Part shown: positions 37,887 through 52,775 of the stretch, in pieces
Layout of the letters: every line of letters starts with the position of its first letter
Numbering within the stretch: the first letter of the stretch is position 1
Origin: Dryomyza anilis
Lineage: Eukaryota > Arthropoda > Insecta > Diptera > Dryomyzidae
DNA: 64,000 nucleotides
Direction of reading: 5' to 3'
NCBI GenBank assembly: GCA_951804985.1
Contig: OX638132.1
Span: 43,314,791-43,378,790, forward strand
The notes under the pieces: generated by a model
What the model was told of the DNA's origin: nothing
The model's database searches: none
What the model saw: the letters and a program-made list of their open reading frames with translations, nothing else
Made by a program: the position numbers and the translations under genes

Positions 37887-40800
37887 AAATCATTATAAAC
37901 GGCGGAACGTTTCTTGAGAAATCGCGTCTCAAATTTTAAATGCTCATAACTCCGTAAATACGCGTCGTATGAATCATTATAATCGGCGCATGTGGTTATT
38001 GAGAAAACACGTCTCAAACATAAAATGCTTATAACTGCGTAAATACAAGTCGTAGAGGCCCCAGAGTTTGTACATTTTATAATCTATTTGTGCCCTTTTA
38101 ATTCTAATATTACTCATTATAATCGGCGCAAGGGTGCTTGAGAAATCACGTCTCAAATTTAAAATATTCATAACTCTGTAAATACTCGTCTTAGAGGCCT
38201 GAAAGTTGGCACATTTTGTAATCTATTCTTGCCCTTCTAATTCCAATATAAATCATTATTCGGCGTAAGGGTGCTTGAGAAATTACGTCTCAAACATAAA
38301 ATGCTTATAACTCCGTTAATACGAGTTATAGAGGCCTGAAAGTTGGCACATTTTGTAATCTATTCTTGCTTTTCTAATTCCAATATAAATCATTATTCGG
38401 CGCAAGGGTGCTTGAGAAATCACGTCTCAAATTTAAAATGTTCATAACTCCGTTAATACGAGTTATAGAGGCCTCAAAGTTGGCACATTTTGTATTCTAT
38501 TTTTGCACTTTTAACTCCAATATAAATCATTAATCGGCACAAGGGTTCTTGAAAATCACGACTCAAATTTAAAATGCTCATAACTCCGTTAATACGAGTT
38601 ATAGAGGTCTCAAAGTTGGCACATTTCGTAATCCATTTTGGCCCTTTTAATTCCAATATAATTCATTATAATCGGCGAATGGGGTTCTTGAGAAATCACG
38701 TCTCAAACATACAATTCTCATAACTCCGTAAATACGCGCCGTAGAGGACTCAAAGTTGGCACATTTTGTAATCTATTCTTGCCCTTTTAATTCTAATATA
38801 CAGCATTATAAACGGAGGAATGGTTCTTGAGAAATCACGTCAAACTCCCTAAATACGAGTCGTAAAGGCCATAAAGTTGGCACATTTTATAATTTATTTT
38901 TGCCCGTTAATTATACTTTTTATAATTATTATAATTTTAATATAACTTATTATAATCGGCGCAAGATTACTTAACTTATTATAATCGGATCAAGATTACT
39001 TAAAAAATCACATTTTAAAATTAAAATGCTCATAATTACTTAAATATGAGTCGTAGAGGCCCCAAAGTTGGCACATTTTGTAATCTATTTTTGCCCTTTT
39101 AATTCCAATATAAATTCTTATAATCCAATATAAATTCTTATAATCGTAGCAAGAGTTCTTGAGAAATCACGGCTCAAACTTAAAATGCTCATAACTGAAA
39201 GTTGGCACATTTTGTAATCTATTTTTATAATATAAATTATAATAAACGGCGGAAAGGTTCTTGAGGAATCACGTGTCAAATTTAAAATGCTCATATCTCC
39301 GTAAATACACGTCGCAGAGGCCTCAAATTTGGTACATTTTATAATATATTTTTGCCCTTTTAATTCTAATATAACTCATTATAATCGGCGCAAGGGTTCT
39401 TGAGAAGTCACGTCGTAAAGGCCTCAAAGTTGGCACATTTTGTAATCTATTTTTGCCCTTTTAATTCCAATATAAATTATTATAATCGGCGCAAGGGTTC
39501 TTGAGAAATCACGTCTCAAACTTTAAATGCTCATAACTCCGTAAATACGAGTCGTAGAGGCCTCAAAGTTGGCACATTTTATAATTTATTTTTGCTCTTT
39601 TAATTGTACTTTTTAAAATTATTATAATTATTATAATTTTAATATAACTTATTATAATCGGAGCAAGTTTACTTAAAAAATCACATCTCAAAATTAAAAT
39701 GCTCATAATTACTTAAATATGAGTCGTAGAGGCCTCAAAGTTGGCACATTTTGTAATCTATTTTTGACCTTTTAATTCCTATATAAATCATTATAATCGG
39801 CGCATGTGGTTATTGAGAAAACACGTCTCAAACATAAAATGCTTATAACTGCGTAAATACAAGTCGTAGAGGCCCCAGAGTTTGTACATTTTATAATCTA
39901 TTTGCGCCCTTTTAATTCTAATATTACTCATTATAATCGGCGCAAGGGTGCTTGAGAAATCACGTCTCAAATTTAAAATATTCATAACTCTGTAAATACT
40001 CGTCTTAGAGGCCTGAAAGTTGGCACATTTTGTAATCTATTCTTGCCCTTCTAATTCCAATATAAATCATTATTCGGCGCAAGGGTGCTTGAGAAATTAC
40101 GTCTCAAACATAAAATGCTTATAACTCCGTTAAAACGAGTTATAGAGGCCTGAAAGTTGGCACATTTTGTAATCTATTCTTGCTTTTCTAATTCCAATAT
40201 AAATCATTATTCGGCGCAAGGGTGCTTGAGAAATCACGTCTCAAATATACAATTCTCATAACTCCGTAAATACGCGCCGTAGAGGACTCAAAGTTTGCAC
40301 ATTTTGTAATCTATTCTTGCCCTTTTAATTATAATATATAGCATTATAAACGGCGGAACGGTTCTTGAGAAATCACGTCAAACTCCCTAAATACGAGTCG
40401 TAAAGGCCATAAAGTTGGCACATTTTATAATTTATTTTTGCCCGTTAATTATACTTTTTATAATTATTATAATTTTAATATAACTTATTATAATCGGCGC
40501 AAGATTACTTAACTTATTATAATCGGAGCAAGATTACTTAAAAAATCACATTTTAAAATTAAAATGCTCATAATTACTTAAATATGAGTCGTAGAGGCCC
40601 CAAAGTTGGCACATTTTGTAATCTATTTTTGCCCTTTTAATTCCAATATAAATTCTTATAATCCAATATAAATTCTTATAATCGTAGCAAGAGTTCTTGA
40701 GAAATCACGGCTCAAACTTAAAATGCTCATAACTCAAAGTTGGCACATTTTGTAATCTATTTTTATAATATAAATCATAATAAACGGCGGAACGGTTCTT

Positions 40801-41037
40801 GAGGAATCACGTGTCAAATTTAAAATGCTCATATTTCCGTAAATACACGTCGCAGAGGCCTCAAATTTGGTACATTTTATAATCTATTTTTGCCCTTTTA
40901 ATTCTAATATAACTCATTATAATCGGCGCAAGGGTTCTTGAGAAGTCACGTCTCAAATTTAAAATGCTCATAACTCTGTAAATACGCGTCGTTGAGGCCT
41001 CAAAATTGGCACATTTTGTAATCTATTCTTGCACTTT
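37887..41037 (+). repeat. Satellite, higher-order unit between LINE copies 6 and 7
   Basis: Copy spacing is 3,356 bp. It carries in order the GTATTCTATTTTTGCACTTT monomer, a 29-bp-duplicated class B, class C, the CACGTCGTAAAGGCC fusion, the TTTAAAATTATT class B, and a second 29-bp-duplicated class B. This order is shared with the next units. No gene is visible. Confidence 0.92.
40605..40738 (+). repeat. Representative class C monomer (134 bp)
   Basis: It contains two tandem copies of CCAATATAAATTCTTATAAT and goes straight from CTCATAACT to CAAAGTTGGC, lacking the CCGTAAATACGAGTCGTAGAGGCCT stretch of class A. It therefore combines an internal gain of 20 bp with a loss of about 24 bp. The same form recurs throughout the window, usually just after a class B monomer. 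Confidence 0.9.
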
Positions 41038-41242
41038 AAATTACCAAAACCAATCTACCAATTGATACAGTACTAGACTGCAGCAAATACAAAACATTAA
41101 ATACAATTAATGATATACTTAACAAACATAATGCAATAAATGAAATTTAATTAATATATTTTGTAGAAGGTGCACAATGGTCTTGGAAGCACCTCTTTGT
41201 ATATTTTACAAATTTATTTGTAAAATATTGTAATAAATAAAT
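41038..41242 (+). mobile_element. LINE 3'-end fragment, copy 7
   Basis: CCCA-deleted, GATACAGTACTAGAC form, open frame 41040-41150. Downstream, the monomer passes straight from AAATCGCGTCTCAAA into CATAAAATGCTTATAACTGC. The TTTTAAATGCTCATAACTCC and GTATGAATC join present beside most lineage members is therefore missing, a local deletion between neighbouring monomers. Confidence 0.65.
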
Positions 41243-44200
41243 AAATCATTATAAACGGCGGAACGGTTCTTGAGAAATCGCGTCTCAAACATAAAATGCT
41301 TATAACTGCGTAAATACAAGTCGTAGAGGCCCCAAAGTTTGTACATTTTATAATCTATTTGTGCCCTTTTAATTCTAATATTACTCATTATAATCGGCGC
41401 AAGGGTGCTTGAGAAATCACGTCTCAAATTTAAAATATTCATAACTCTGTAAATACTCGTCTTAGAGGCCTGAAAGTTGGCACATTTTGTAATCTATTCT
41501 TGCCCTTCTAATTCCAATATAAATCATTATTCGGCGCAAGGGTGCTTGAGAAATTACGTCTCAAATTTAAAAAGCTTATAACTCCGTTAATACGAGTTAT
41601 AGAGGCCTGAAAGTTGGCACATTTTGTAATCTATTCTTGCTTTTCTAATTCCAATATAAATCATTATTCGGCGCAAGGGTGCTTGAGAAATCACGTCTCA
41701 AATTTAAAATGTTCATAACTCCGTTAATACGAGTTATAGAGGCCTCAAAGTTGGCACATTTTGTATTCTATTTTTGCACTTTTAACTCCAATATAAATCA
41801 TTAATCGGCACAAGGGTTCTTGAAAATCACGACTCAAATTTAAAATGCTCATAACTCCGTTAATACGAGTTATAGAGGTCTCAAAGTTGGCACATTTTGT
41901 AATCCATTTTTTCCCTTTTAATTCCAATATAATTCATTATAATCGGCGAATGGGATTCTGGAGAAATCACGTCTCAAACATACAATTCTCATAACACCGT
42001 AAATACGCGCCGTAGAGGACTCAAAGTTGGCACATTTTGTAATCTATTCTTGCCCTTTTAATTCTAATATACAGCATTATAAACGGCGGAAAGGTTCTTG
42101 AGAAATCACGTCAAACTCCCTAAATACGAGTCGTAAAGGCCATAAAGTTGGCACATTTTATAATTTATTTTTGCCCGTTAATTATACTTTTTATAATTAT
42201 TATAATTTTAATATAACTTATTATAATCGGCGCAAGCTTACTTAACTTATTATAATCGGATCAAGATTACTTAAAAAATCACATTTTAAAATTAAAATGC
42301 TCATAATTACTTAAATATGAGTCGTAGAGGCCCCAAAGTTGGCACATTTTGTAATCTATTTTTGCCCTTTTAATTCCAATATAAATTCTTATAATCGTAG
42401 CAAGAGTTCTTGAGAAATCACGGCTCAAACTTAAAATGCTCATAACTGAAAGTTGGCACATTTTGTAATCTATTTTTATAATATAAATTATAATAAACGG
42501 CGGAACGGTTCTTGAGGAATGACGTGTCAAATTTAAAATGCTCATATCTCCGTAAATACACGTCGCAGAGGCCTCAAATTTGGTACATTTTATAATATAT
42601 TTTTGCCCTTTTAATTCTAATATAACTCATTATAATCGGCGCAAGGGTTCTTGAGAAGTCACGTCGTAAAGGCCTCAAAGTTGGCACATTTTGTAATCTA
42701 TTTTTGCCCTTTTAATTCCAATATAAATTATTATAATCGGCGCAAGGGTTCTTGAGAAATCACGTCTCAAACTTTAAATGCTCATAACTCCGTAAATACG
42801 AGTCGTAGAGGCCTCAAAGTTGGCACATTTTATAATTTATTTTTGCTCTTTTAATTGTACTTTTTAAAATTATTATAATTATTATAATTTTAATATAACT
42901 TATTATAATCGGAGCAAGTTTACTTAAAAAATCACATCTCAAAATTAAAATGCTCATAATTACTTAAATATGAGTCGTTGGCACATTTTGTAATCTATTT
43001 TTGCCCTTTTAATTCCTATATAAATCATTATAATCGGCGCATGTGGTTATTGAGAAAACACGTCTCAAACATAAAATGCTTATAACTGCGTAAATACAAG
43101 TCGTAGAGGCCCCAGAGTTTGTACATTTTATAATCTATTTGCGCCCTTTTAATTCTAATATTACTCATTATAATCGGCGCAAGGGTGCTTGAGAAATCAC
43201 GTCTCAAATTTAAAATATTCATAACTCTGTAAATACTCGTCTTAGAGGCCTGAAAGTTGGCACATTTTGTAATCTATTCTTGCCCTTCTAATTCCAATAT
43301 AAATCATTATTCGGCGCAAGGGTGCTTGAGAAATTACGTCTCAAACATAAAATGCTTATAACTCCGTTAAAACGAGTTATAGAGGCCTGAAAGTTGGCAC
43401 ATTTTGTAATCTATTCTTGCTTTTCTAATTCCAATATAAATCATTATTCGGCGCAAGGGTGCTTGAGAAATCACGTCTCAAATATACAATTCTCATAACT
43501 CCGTAAATACGCGCCGTAGAGGACTCAAAGTTGGCACATTTTGTAATCTATTCTTGCCCTTTTAATTATAATATATAGCATTATAAACGGCGGAACGGTT
43601 CTTGAGAAATCACGTCAAACTCCCTAAATACGAGTCGTAAAGGCCATAAAGTTGGCACATTTTATAATTTATTTTTGCCCGTTAATTATACTTTTTATAA
43701 TTATTATAATTTTAATATAACTTATTATAATCGGCGCAAGATTACTTAACTTATTATAATCGGAGCAAGATTACTTAAAAAATCACATTTTAAAATTAAA
43801 ATGCTCATAATTACTTAATGATGTCGTAGAGGCCCCAAAGTTGGCACATTTTGTAATCTATTTTTGCCCTTTTAATTCCAATATAAATTCTTATAATCCA
43901 ATATAAATTCTTATAATCGTAGCAAGAGTTCTTGAGAAATCACGGCTCAAACTTAAAATGCTCATAACTCAAAGTTGGCACATTTTGTAATCTATTTTTA
44001 TAATATAAATCATAATAAACGGCGGAACGGTTCTTGAGGAATCACGTGTCAAATTTAAAATGCTCATATTTCCGTAAATACACGTCGCAGAGGCCTCAAA
44101 TTTGGTACATTTTATAATCTATTTTTGCCCTTTTAATTCTAATATAACTCATTATAATCGGCGCAAGGGTTCTTGAGAAGTCACGTCTCAAATTTAAAAT

Positions 44201-44272
44201 GCTCATAACTCTGTAAATACGCGTCGTTGAGGCCTCAAAATTGGCACATTTTGTAATCTATTCTTGCACTTT

Positions 44273-44477
44273 AAATTACCAAAACCAATCTACCAATTGA
44301 TACAGTACTAGACTGCAGCAAATACAAAACATTAAATACAATTAATGATATACTTAACAAACATAATGCAATAAATGAAATTTAATTAATATATTTTGTA
44401 GAAGGTGCACAATGGTCTTGGAAGCACCTCTTTGTATATTTTACAAATTTATTTGTAAAATATTGTAATAAATAAAT
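44273..44477 (+). mobile_element. LINE 3'-end fragment, copy 8
   Basis: CCCA-deleted, open frame 44275-44385. The downstream flank is a hybrid: CGCGTCTCAAACATAAAATG as in copy 7, then CTCCGTAAATACGCGTCGTA and the GTATGAATC join as in the others. This looks like a crossover or conversion product. Confidence 0.65.
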
Positions 44478-47400
44478 AAATCATTATAAACGGCGGAACG
44501 GTTCTTGAGAAATCGCGTCTCAAACATAAAATGCTTATAACTCCGTAAATACGCGTCGTATGAATCATTATAATCGGCGCATGTGGTTATTGAGAAAACA
44601 CGTCTCAAACATAAAATGCTTATAACTGCGTAAATACAAGTCGTAGAGGCCCCAAAGTTTGTACATTTTATAATCTATTTGTGCCCTTTTAATTCTAATA
44701 TTACTCATTATAATCGGCGCAAGGGTGCTTGAGAAATCACGTCTCAAATTTAAAATATTCATAACTCTGTAAATACTCGTCTTAGAGGCCTGAAAGTTGG
44801 CACATTTTGTAATCTATTCTTGCCCTTCTAATTCCAATATAAATCATTATTCGGCGCAAGGGTGCTTGAGAAATTACGTCTCAAATTTAAAAAGCTTATA
44901 ACTCCGTTAATACGAGTTATAGAGGCCTGAATGTTGGCACATTTTGTAATCTATTCTTGCTTTTCTAATTCCAATATAAATCATTATTCGGCGCAAGGGT
45001 GCTTGAGAAATCACGTCTCAAATTTAAAATGTTCATAACTCCGTTAATACGAGTTATAGAGGCCTCAAAGTTGGCACATTTTGTATTCTATTTTTGCACT
45101 TTTAACTCCAATATAAATCATTAATCGGCACAAGGGTTCTTGAAAATCACGACTCAAATTTAAAATGCTCATAACTCCGTTAATACGAGTTATAGAGGTC
45201 TCAAAGTTGGCACATTTCGTAATCCATTTTGGCCCTTTTAATTCCAATATAATTCATTATAATCGGCGAATGGGGTTCTTGAGAAATCACGTCTCAAACA
45301 TACAATTCTCATAACTCCGTAAATACGCGCCGTAGAGGACTCAAAGTTGGCACATTTTATAATTTATTTTTGCCCGTTAATTATACTTTTTATAATTATT
45401 ATAATTTTAATATAACTTATTATAATCGGCGCAAGATTACTTAACTTATTATAATCGGATCAAGATTACTTAAAAAATCACATTTTAAAATTAAAATGCT
45501 CATAATTACTTAAATATGAGTCGTAGAGGCCCCAAAGTTGGCACATTTTGTAATCTATTTTTGCCCTTTTAATTCCAATATAAATTCTTATAATCGTAGC
45601 AAGAGTTCTTGAGAAATCACGGCTCAAACTTAAAATGCTCATAACTGAAAGTTGGCACATTTTGTAATCTATTTTTATAATATAAATTATAATAAACGGC
45701 GGAACGGTTCTTGAGGAATGACGTGTCAAATTTAAAATGCTCATATCTCCGTAAATACACGTCGCAGAGGCCTCAAATTTGGTACATTTTATAATATATT
45801 TTTGCCCTTTTAATTCTAATATAACTCATTATAATCGGCGCAAGGGTTCTTGAGAAGTCACGTCGTAAAGGCCTCAAAGTTGGCACATTTTGTAATCTAT
45901 TTTTGCCCTTTTAATTCCAATATAAATTATTATAATCGGCGCAAGGGTTCTTGAGAAATCACGTCTCAAACTTTAAATGCTCATAACTCCGTAAATACGA
46001 GTCGTAGAGGCCTCAAAGTTGGCACATTTTATAATTTATTTTTGCTCTTTTAATTGTACTTTTTAAAATTATTATAATTATTATAATTTTAATATAACTT
46101 ATTATAATCGGAGCAAGTTTACTTAAAAAATCACATCTCAAAATTAAAATGCTCATAATTACTTAAATATGAGTCGTAGAGGCCTCAAAGTTGGCACATT
46201 TTGTAATCTATTTTTGACCTTTTAATTCCTATATAAATCATTATAATCGGCGCATGTGGTTATTGAGAAAACACGTCTCAAACATAAAATGCTTATAACT
46301 GCGTAAATACAAGTCGTAAAGGCCCCAGAGTTTGTACATTTTATAATCTATTTGCGCCCTTTTAATTCTAATATTACTCATTATAATCGGCGCAAGGGTG
46401 CTTGAGAAATCACGTCTCAAATTTAAAATATTCATAACTCTGTAAATACTCGTCTTAGAGGCCTGAAAGTTGGCACATTTTGTAATCTATTCTTGCCCTT
46501 CTAATTCCAATATAAATCATTATTCGGCGCAAGGGTGCTTGAGAAATTACGTCTCAAACATAAAATGCTTATAACTCCGTTAAAACGAGTTATAGAGGCC
46601 TGAAAGTTGGCACATTTTGTAATCTATTCTTGCTTTTCTAATTCCAATATAAATCATTATTCGGCGCAAGGGTGCTTGAGAAATCACGTCTCAAATATAC
46701 AATTCTCATAACTCCGTAAATACGCGCCGTAGAGGACTCAAAGTTGGCACATTTTCTAATCTATTCTTGCCCTTTTAATTATAATATATAGCATTATAAA
46801 CGGCGGAACGGTTCTTGAGAAATCACGTCAAACTCCCTAAATACGAGTCGTAAAGGCCATAAATTTGGCACATTTTATAATTTATTTTTGCCCGTTAATT
46901 ATACTTTTTATAATTATTATAATTTTAATATAACTTATTATAATCGGCGCAAGATTACTTAACTTATTATAATCGGAGCAAGATTACTTAAAAAATCACA
47001 TTTTAAAATTAAAATGCTCATAATTACTTAAATATGAGTCGTAGAGGCCCCAAAGTTGGCACATTTTGTAATCTATTTTTGCCCTTTTAATTCCAATATA
47101 AATTCTTATAATCCAATATAAATTCTTATAATCGTAGCAAGAGTTCTTGAGAAATCACGGCTCAAACTTAAAATGCTCATAACTCAAAGTTGGCACATTT
47201 TGTAATCTATTTTTATAATATAAATCATAATAAACGGCGGAACGGTTCTTGAGGAATCACGTGTCAAATTTAAAATGCTCATATTTCCGTAAATACACGT
47301 CGCAGAGGCCTCAAATTTGGTACATTTTATAATCTATTTTTGCCCTTTTAATTCTAATATAACTCATTATAATCGGCGCAAGGGTTCTTGAGAAGTCACG

Positions 47401-47487
47401 TCTCAAATTTAAAATGCTCATAACTCTGTAAATACGCGTCGTTGAGGCCTCAAAATTGGCACATTTTGTAATCTATTCTTGCACTTT

Positions 47488-47692
47488 AAATTACCAAAAC
47501 CAATCTACCAATTGATACAGTACTAGACTGCAGCAAATACAAAACATTAAATACAATTAATGATATACTTAACAAACATAATGCAATAAATGAAATTTAA
47601 TTAATATATTTTGTAGAAGGTGCACAATGGTCTTGGAAGCACCTCTTTGTATATTTTACAAATTTATTTGTAAAATATTGTAATAAATAAAT
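47488..47692 (+). mobile_element. LINE 3'-end fragment, copy 9
   Basis: CCCA-deleted, GATACAGTACTAGAC form, open frame 47490-47600, with the standard lineage flank including the GTATGAATC join. Confidence 0.65.
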
Positions 47693-50600
47693 AAATCATT
47701 ATAAACGGCGGAACGGTTCTTGAGAAATCGCGTCTCAAATTTTAAATGCTCATAACTCCGTAAATACGCGTCGTATGAATCATTATAATCGGCGCATGTG
47801 GTTATTGAGAAAACACGTCTCAAACATAAAATGCTTATAACTGCGTAAATACAAGTCGTAGAGGCCCCAAAGTTTGTACATTTTATAATCTATTTGTGCC
47901 CTTTTAATTCTAATATTACTCATTATAATCGGCGCAAGGGTGCTTGAGAAATCACGTCTCAAATTTAAAATATTCATAACTCTGTAAATACTCGTCTTAG
48001 AGGCCTGAAAGTTGGCACATTTTGTAATCTATTCTTGCCCTTCTAATTCCAATATAAATCATTATTCGGCGCAAGGGTGCTTGAGAAATTACGTCTCAAA
48101 TTTAAAAAGCTTATAACTCCGTTAATACGAGTTATAGAGGCCTGAAAGTTGGCACATTTTGTAATCTATTCTTGCTTTTCTAATTCCAATATAAATCATT
48201 ATTCGGCGCAAGGGTGCTTGAGAAATCACGTCTCAAATTTAAAATATAACTCCGTTAATACGAGTTATAGAGGCCTCAAAGTTGGCACATTTTGTATTCT
48301 ATTTTTGCACTTTTAATTCTAATATACAGCATTATAAACGGCACAAGGGTTCTTGAAAATCACGACTCAAATTTAAAATGCTCATAACTCCGTTAATACG
48401 AGTTATAGAGGTCTCAAAGTTGGCGCATTCATTTTGGCCCTTTTAATTCCAATATAATTCATTATAATCGGCGAATGGGGTTCTTGAGAAATCACGTCTC
48501 AAACATACAATTCTCATAACTCCGTAAATACGCGCCGTAGAGGACTCAAAGTTGGCACATTTTGTAATCTATTCTTGCCCTTTTAATTCTAATATACAGC
48601 ATTATAAACGGCGGAAAGGTTCTTGAGAAATCACGTCAAACTCCCTAAATACGAGTCGTAAAGGCCATAAAGTTGGCACATTTTATAATTTATTTTTGCC
48701 CGTTAATTATACTTTTTATAATTATTATAATTTTAATATAACTTATTATAATCGGCGCAAGATTACTTAACTTATTATAATCGGATCAAGATTACTTAAA
48801 AAATCACATTTTAAAATTAAAATGCTCATAATTACTTAAATATGAGTCGTAGAGGCCCCAAAGTTGGCACATTTTGTAATCTATTTTTGCCCTTTTAATT
48901 CCAATATAAATTCTTATAATCGTAGCAAGAGTTCTTGAGAAATCACGGCTCAAACTTAAAATGCTCATAACTGAAAGTTGGCACATTTTGTAATCTATTT
49001 TTATAATATAAATTATAATAAACGGCGGAACGGTTCTTGAGGAATCACGTGTCAAATTTAAAATGCTCATATCTCCGTAAATACACGTCGCAGAGGCCTC
49101 AAATTTGATACATTTTATAATATATTTTTGCCCTTTTAATTCTAATATAACTCATTATAATCGGCGCAAGGGTTCTTGAGAAGTCACGTCGTAAAGGCCT
49201 CAAAGTTGGCACATTTTGTAATCTATTTTTGCCCTTTTAATTCCAATATAAATTATTATAATCGGCGCAAGGGTTCTTGAGAAATCACGTCTCAAACTTT
49301 AAATGCTCATAACTCCGTAAATACGAGTCGTAGAGGCCTCAAAGTTGGCACATTTTATAATTTATTTTTGCTCTTTTAATTGTACTTTTTAAAATTATTA
49401 TAATTATTATAATTTTAATATAACTTATTATAATCGGAGCAAGTTTACTTAAAAAATCACATCTCAAAATTAAAATGCTCATAATTACTTAAATATGAGT
49501 CGTAGAGGCCTCAAAGTTGGCACATTTTGTAATCTATTTTTGCCCTTTTAATTCCTATATAAATCATTATAATCGGCGCATGTGGTTATTGAGAAAACAC
49601 GTCTCAAACATAAAATGCTTATAACTGCGTAAATACAAGTCGTAGAGGCCCCAGAGTTTGTACATTTTATAATCTATTTGCGCCCTTTTAATTCTAATAT
49701 TACTCATTATAATCGGCGCAAGGGTGCTTGAGAAATCACGTCTCAAATTTAAAATATTCATAACTCTGTAAATACTCGTCTTAGAGGCCTGAAAGTTGGC
49801 ACATTTTGTAATCTATTCTTGCCCTTCTAATTCCAATATAAATCATTATTCGGCGCAAGGGTGCTTGAGAAATTACGTCTCAAACATAAAATGCTTATAA
49901 CTTCGTTAAAACGAGTTATAGAGGCCTGAAAGTTGGCACATTTTGTAATCTATTCTTGCTTTTCTAATTCCAATATAAATCATTATTCGGCGCAAGGGTG
50001 CTTGAGAAATCACGTCTCAAATATACAATTCTCATAACTCCGTAAATACGCGCCGTAGAGGACTCAAAGTTGGCACATTTTGTAATCTATTCTTGCCCTT
50101 TTAATTATAATATATAGCATTATAAACGGCGGAACGGTTCTTGAGAAATCACGTCAAACTCCCTAAATACGAGTCGTAAAGGCCATAAAGTTGGCACATT
50201 TTATAATTTATTTTTGCCCGTTAATTATACTTTTTATAATTATAATAATTTTAATATAACTTATTATAATCGGCGCAAGATTACTTAACTTATTATAATC
50301 GGAGCAAGATTACTTAAAAAATCACATTTTAAAATTAAAATGCTCATAATTACTTAAATATGAGACGTAGAGGCCCCAAAGTTGGCACATTTTGTAATCT
50401 ATTTTTGCCCTTTTAATTCCAATATAAATTCTTATAATCCAATATAAATTCTTATAATCATAGCAAGAGTTCTTGAGAAATCACGGCTCAAACTTAAAAT
50501 GCTCATAACTCAAAGTTGGCACATTTTGTAATCTATTTTTATAATATAAATCATAATAAACGGCGGAACGGTTCTTGAGGAATCACGTGTCAAATTTAAA

Positions 50601-50813
50601 ATGCTCATATTTCCGTAAATACACGTCGCAGAGGCCTCAAATTTGGTACATTTTATAATCTATTTTTGCCCTTTTAATTCTAATATAACTCATTATAATC
50701 GGCGCAAGGGTTCTTGAGAAGTCACGTCTCAAATTTAAAATGCTCATAACTCTGTAAATACGCGTCGTTGAGGCCTCAAAATTGGCACATTTTGTAATCT
50801 ATTCTTGCACTTT

Positions 50814-51018
50814 AAATTACCAAAACCAATCTACCAATTGATACAGTACTAGACTGCAGCAAATACAAAACATTAAATACAATTAATGATATACTTAACA
50901 AACATAATGCAATAAATGAAATTTAATTAATATATTTTGTAGAAGGTGCACAATGGTCTTGGAAGCACCTCTTTGTATATTTTACAAATTTATTTGTAAA
51001 ATATTGTAATAAATAAAT
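50814..51018 (+). mobile_element. LINE 3'-end fragment, copy 10
   Basis: CCCA-deleted, open frame 50816-50926. It starts a unit that matches the one starting at copy 12, at an offset of 3,504 bp. Confidence 0.65.
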
Positions 51019-52775
51019 AAATCATTATAAACGGCGGAACGGTTCTTGAGAAATCGCGTCTCAAATTTTAAATGCTCATAACTCCGTAAATACGCGTCGT
51101 ATGAATCATTATAATCGGCGCATGTGGTTATTGAGAAAACACGTCTCAAACATAAAATGCTTATAACTGCGTAAATACAAGTCGTAGAGGCCCCAAAGTT
51201 TGTACATTTTATAATCTATTTGTGCCCTTTTAATTCTAATATTACTCATTATAATCGGCGCAAGGGTTCTTGAGAAGTCACGTCTCAAATTTAAAATGCT
51301 CATAACTCCGTAAATACGCGTCGTAGAGGCCTCAAAGTTGGCACATTTTATAATTTATTTTTGCCCTTTTAATTATACTTTTTAAAATTATTATAATTAT
51401 TATAATTTTAATATAACTTATTATAATCGGAGCAAGTGTACTTAAAAAATCACATCTCAAAATTACTAATTAATTAATAATTACTTAAATATGAGTCGTA
51501 GAGGCCTCAAAGTTGGCACATTTTGTAATCTATTTTTGCCCTTTTAATTCCTATATAAATCATTATAATCGGCGCATGTGGTTATTGAGAAAACACGTCT
51601 CAAACATAAAATCCTTATAACTGCGTAAATACAAGTCGTAGAGGCCCCAAAGTTTGTACATTTTATAATCTATTTGTGCCCTTTTAATTATAATATTACT
51701 CATTATAATCGGCGCAAGGGTGCTTGAGAAATCACGTCTCAAATTTAAAATATTCATAACTCTGTAAATACTCGTCTTATAGGCCTGAAAGTTGGCACAT
51801 TTTGTAATCTATTCTTGCCCTTCTAATTCCAATATAAATCATTATTCGGCGCAAGGGTGCTTGAGAAATTACGTCTCAAATTTAAAAAGCTTATAACTCC
51901 GTTAATACGAGTTATAGAGGCCTGAAAGTTGGCACATTTTGTAATCTATTCTTGCTTTTCTAATTCCAATATAAATCATTATTAGGCGCAAGGGTGCTTG
52001 AGAAATCACGTCTCAAATTTAAAATGTTCATAACTCCGTTAATACGAGTTATAGAGGCCTCAAAGTTGGCACATTTTGTAATCTATTCTTGCTTTTCTAA
52101 TTCCAATATAAATCATTATTCGGCGCAAGGGTGCTTGATAAATCACGTCTCAAATTTAAAATATTCATAACTCTGTAAATACTCGTCTTATAGGTCTCAA
52201 AGTTGGCACATTTTGTAATCTATTCTTGCCCTTTTAATTCTAATATATAGCATTATAAACGGCGGAACGGTTCTTGAGAAATCACGTCAAACTCCCTAAA
52301 TACGAGCCGTAAAGGCCATAAAGTTGGCACATTTTATAATTTATTTTTGCCCGTTAATTATACTTTTTATAATTATTATAATTTTAATATAACTTATTAT
52401 AATCGGCGCAAGATTACTTAACTTATTATAATCGGAGCAAGATTACATTTTAAAATTAAAATGCTCATAATTACTTAAATATGAGTCGTAGAGGCCCCAA
52501 AGTTGGCACATTTTGTAATCTATTTTTGCCCTTTTAATTCCAATATAAATTCTTATAATCGTAGCAAGAGTTCTTGAGAAATCACGGCTCAAACTTAAAA
52601 TGCTCATAACTCAAAGTTGGCACATTTTGTAATCTATTTTTATAACATAAATCATAATAAACGGCGGAACGGTTCTTGAGAAGTCACGTCTCAAATTTAA
52701 AATGCTCATAACTCCGTAAATACGCGTCGTAGAGGCCTCAAAATTGGCACATTTTGTAATCTATTCTTGCACTTT

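Larger units (their letters stand above)
41038..50813 (+). repeat. Three consecutive higher-order units of 3,235, 3,215 and 3,326 bp
   Basis: Boundaries set at the LINE inserts: 41038-44272, 44273-47487 and 47488-50813. The minus-strand open frames beginning MNILNLRRDF recur at matching offsets (43028, 46241, 49567), as do those starting MSILNLTR (42279, 45478, 48804). Each unit is about 23 monomer lengths long. The second lacks a piece near 45350, and the third has a rearranged stretch near 48240-48430 (GGCACAAGGG joined to CAGCATTATAAACGG). Confidence 0.9.
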
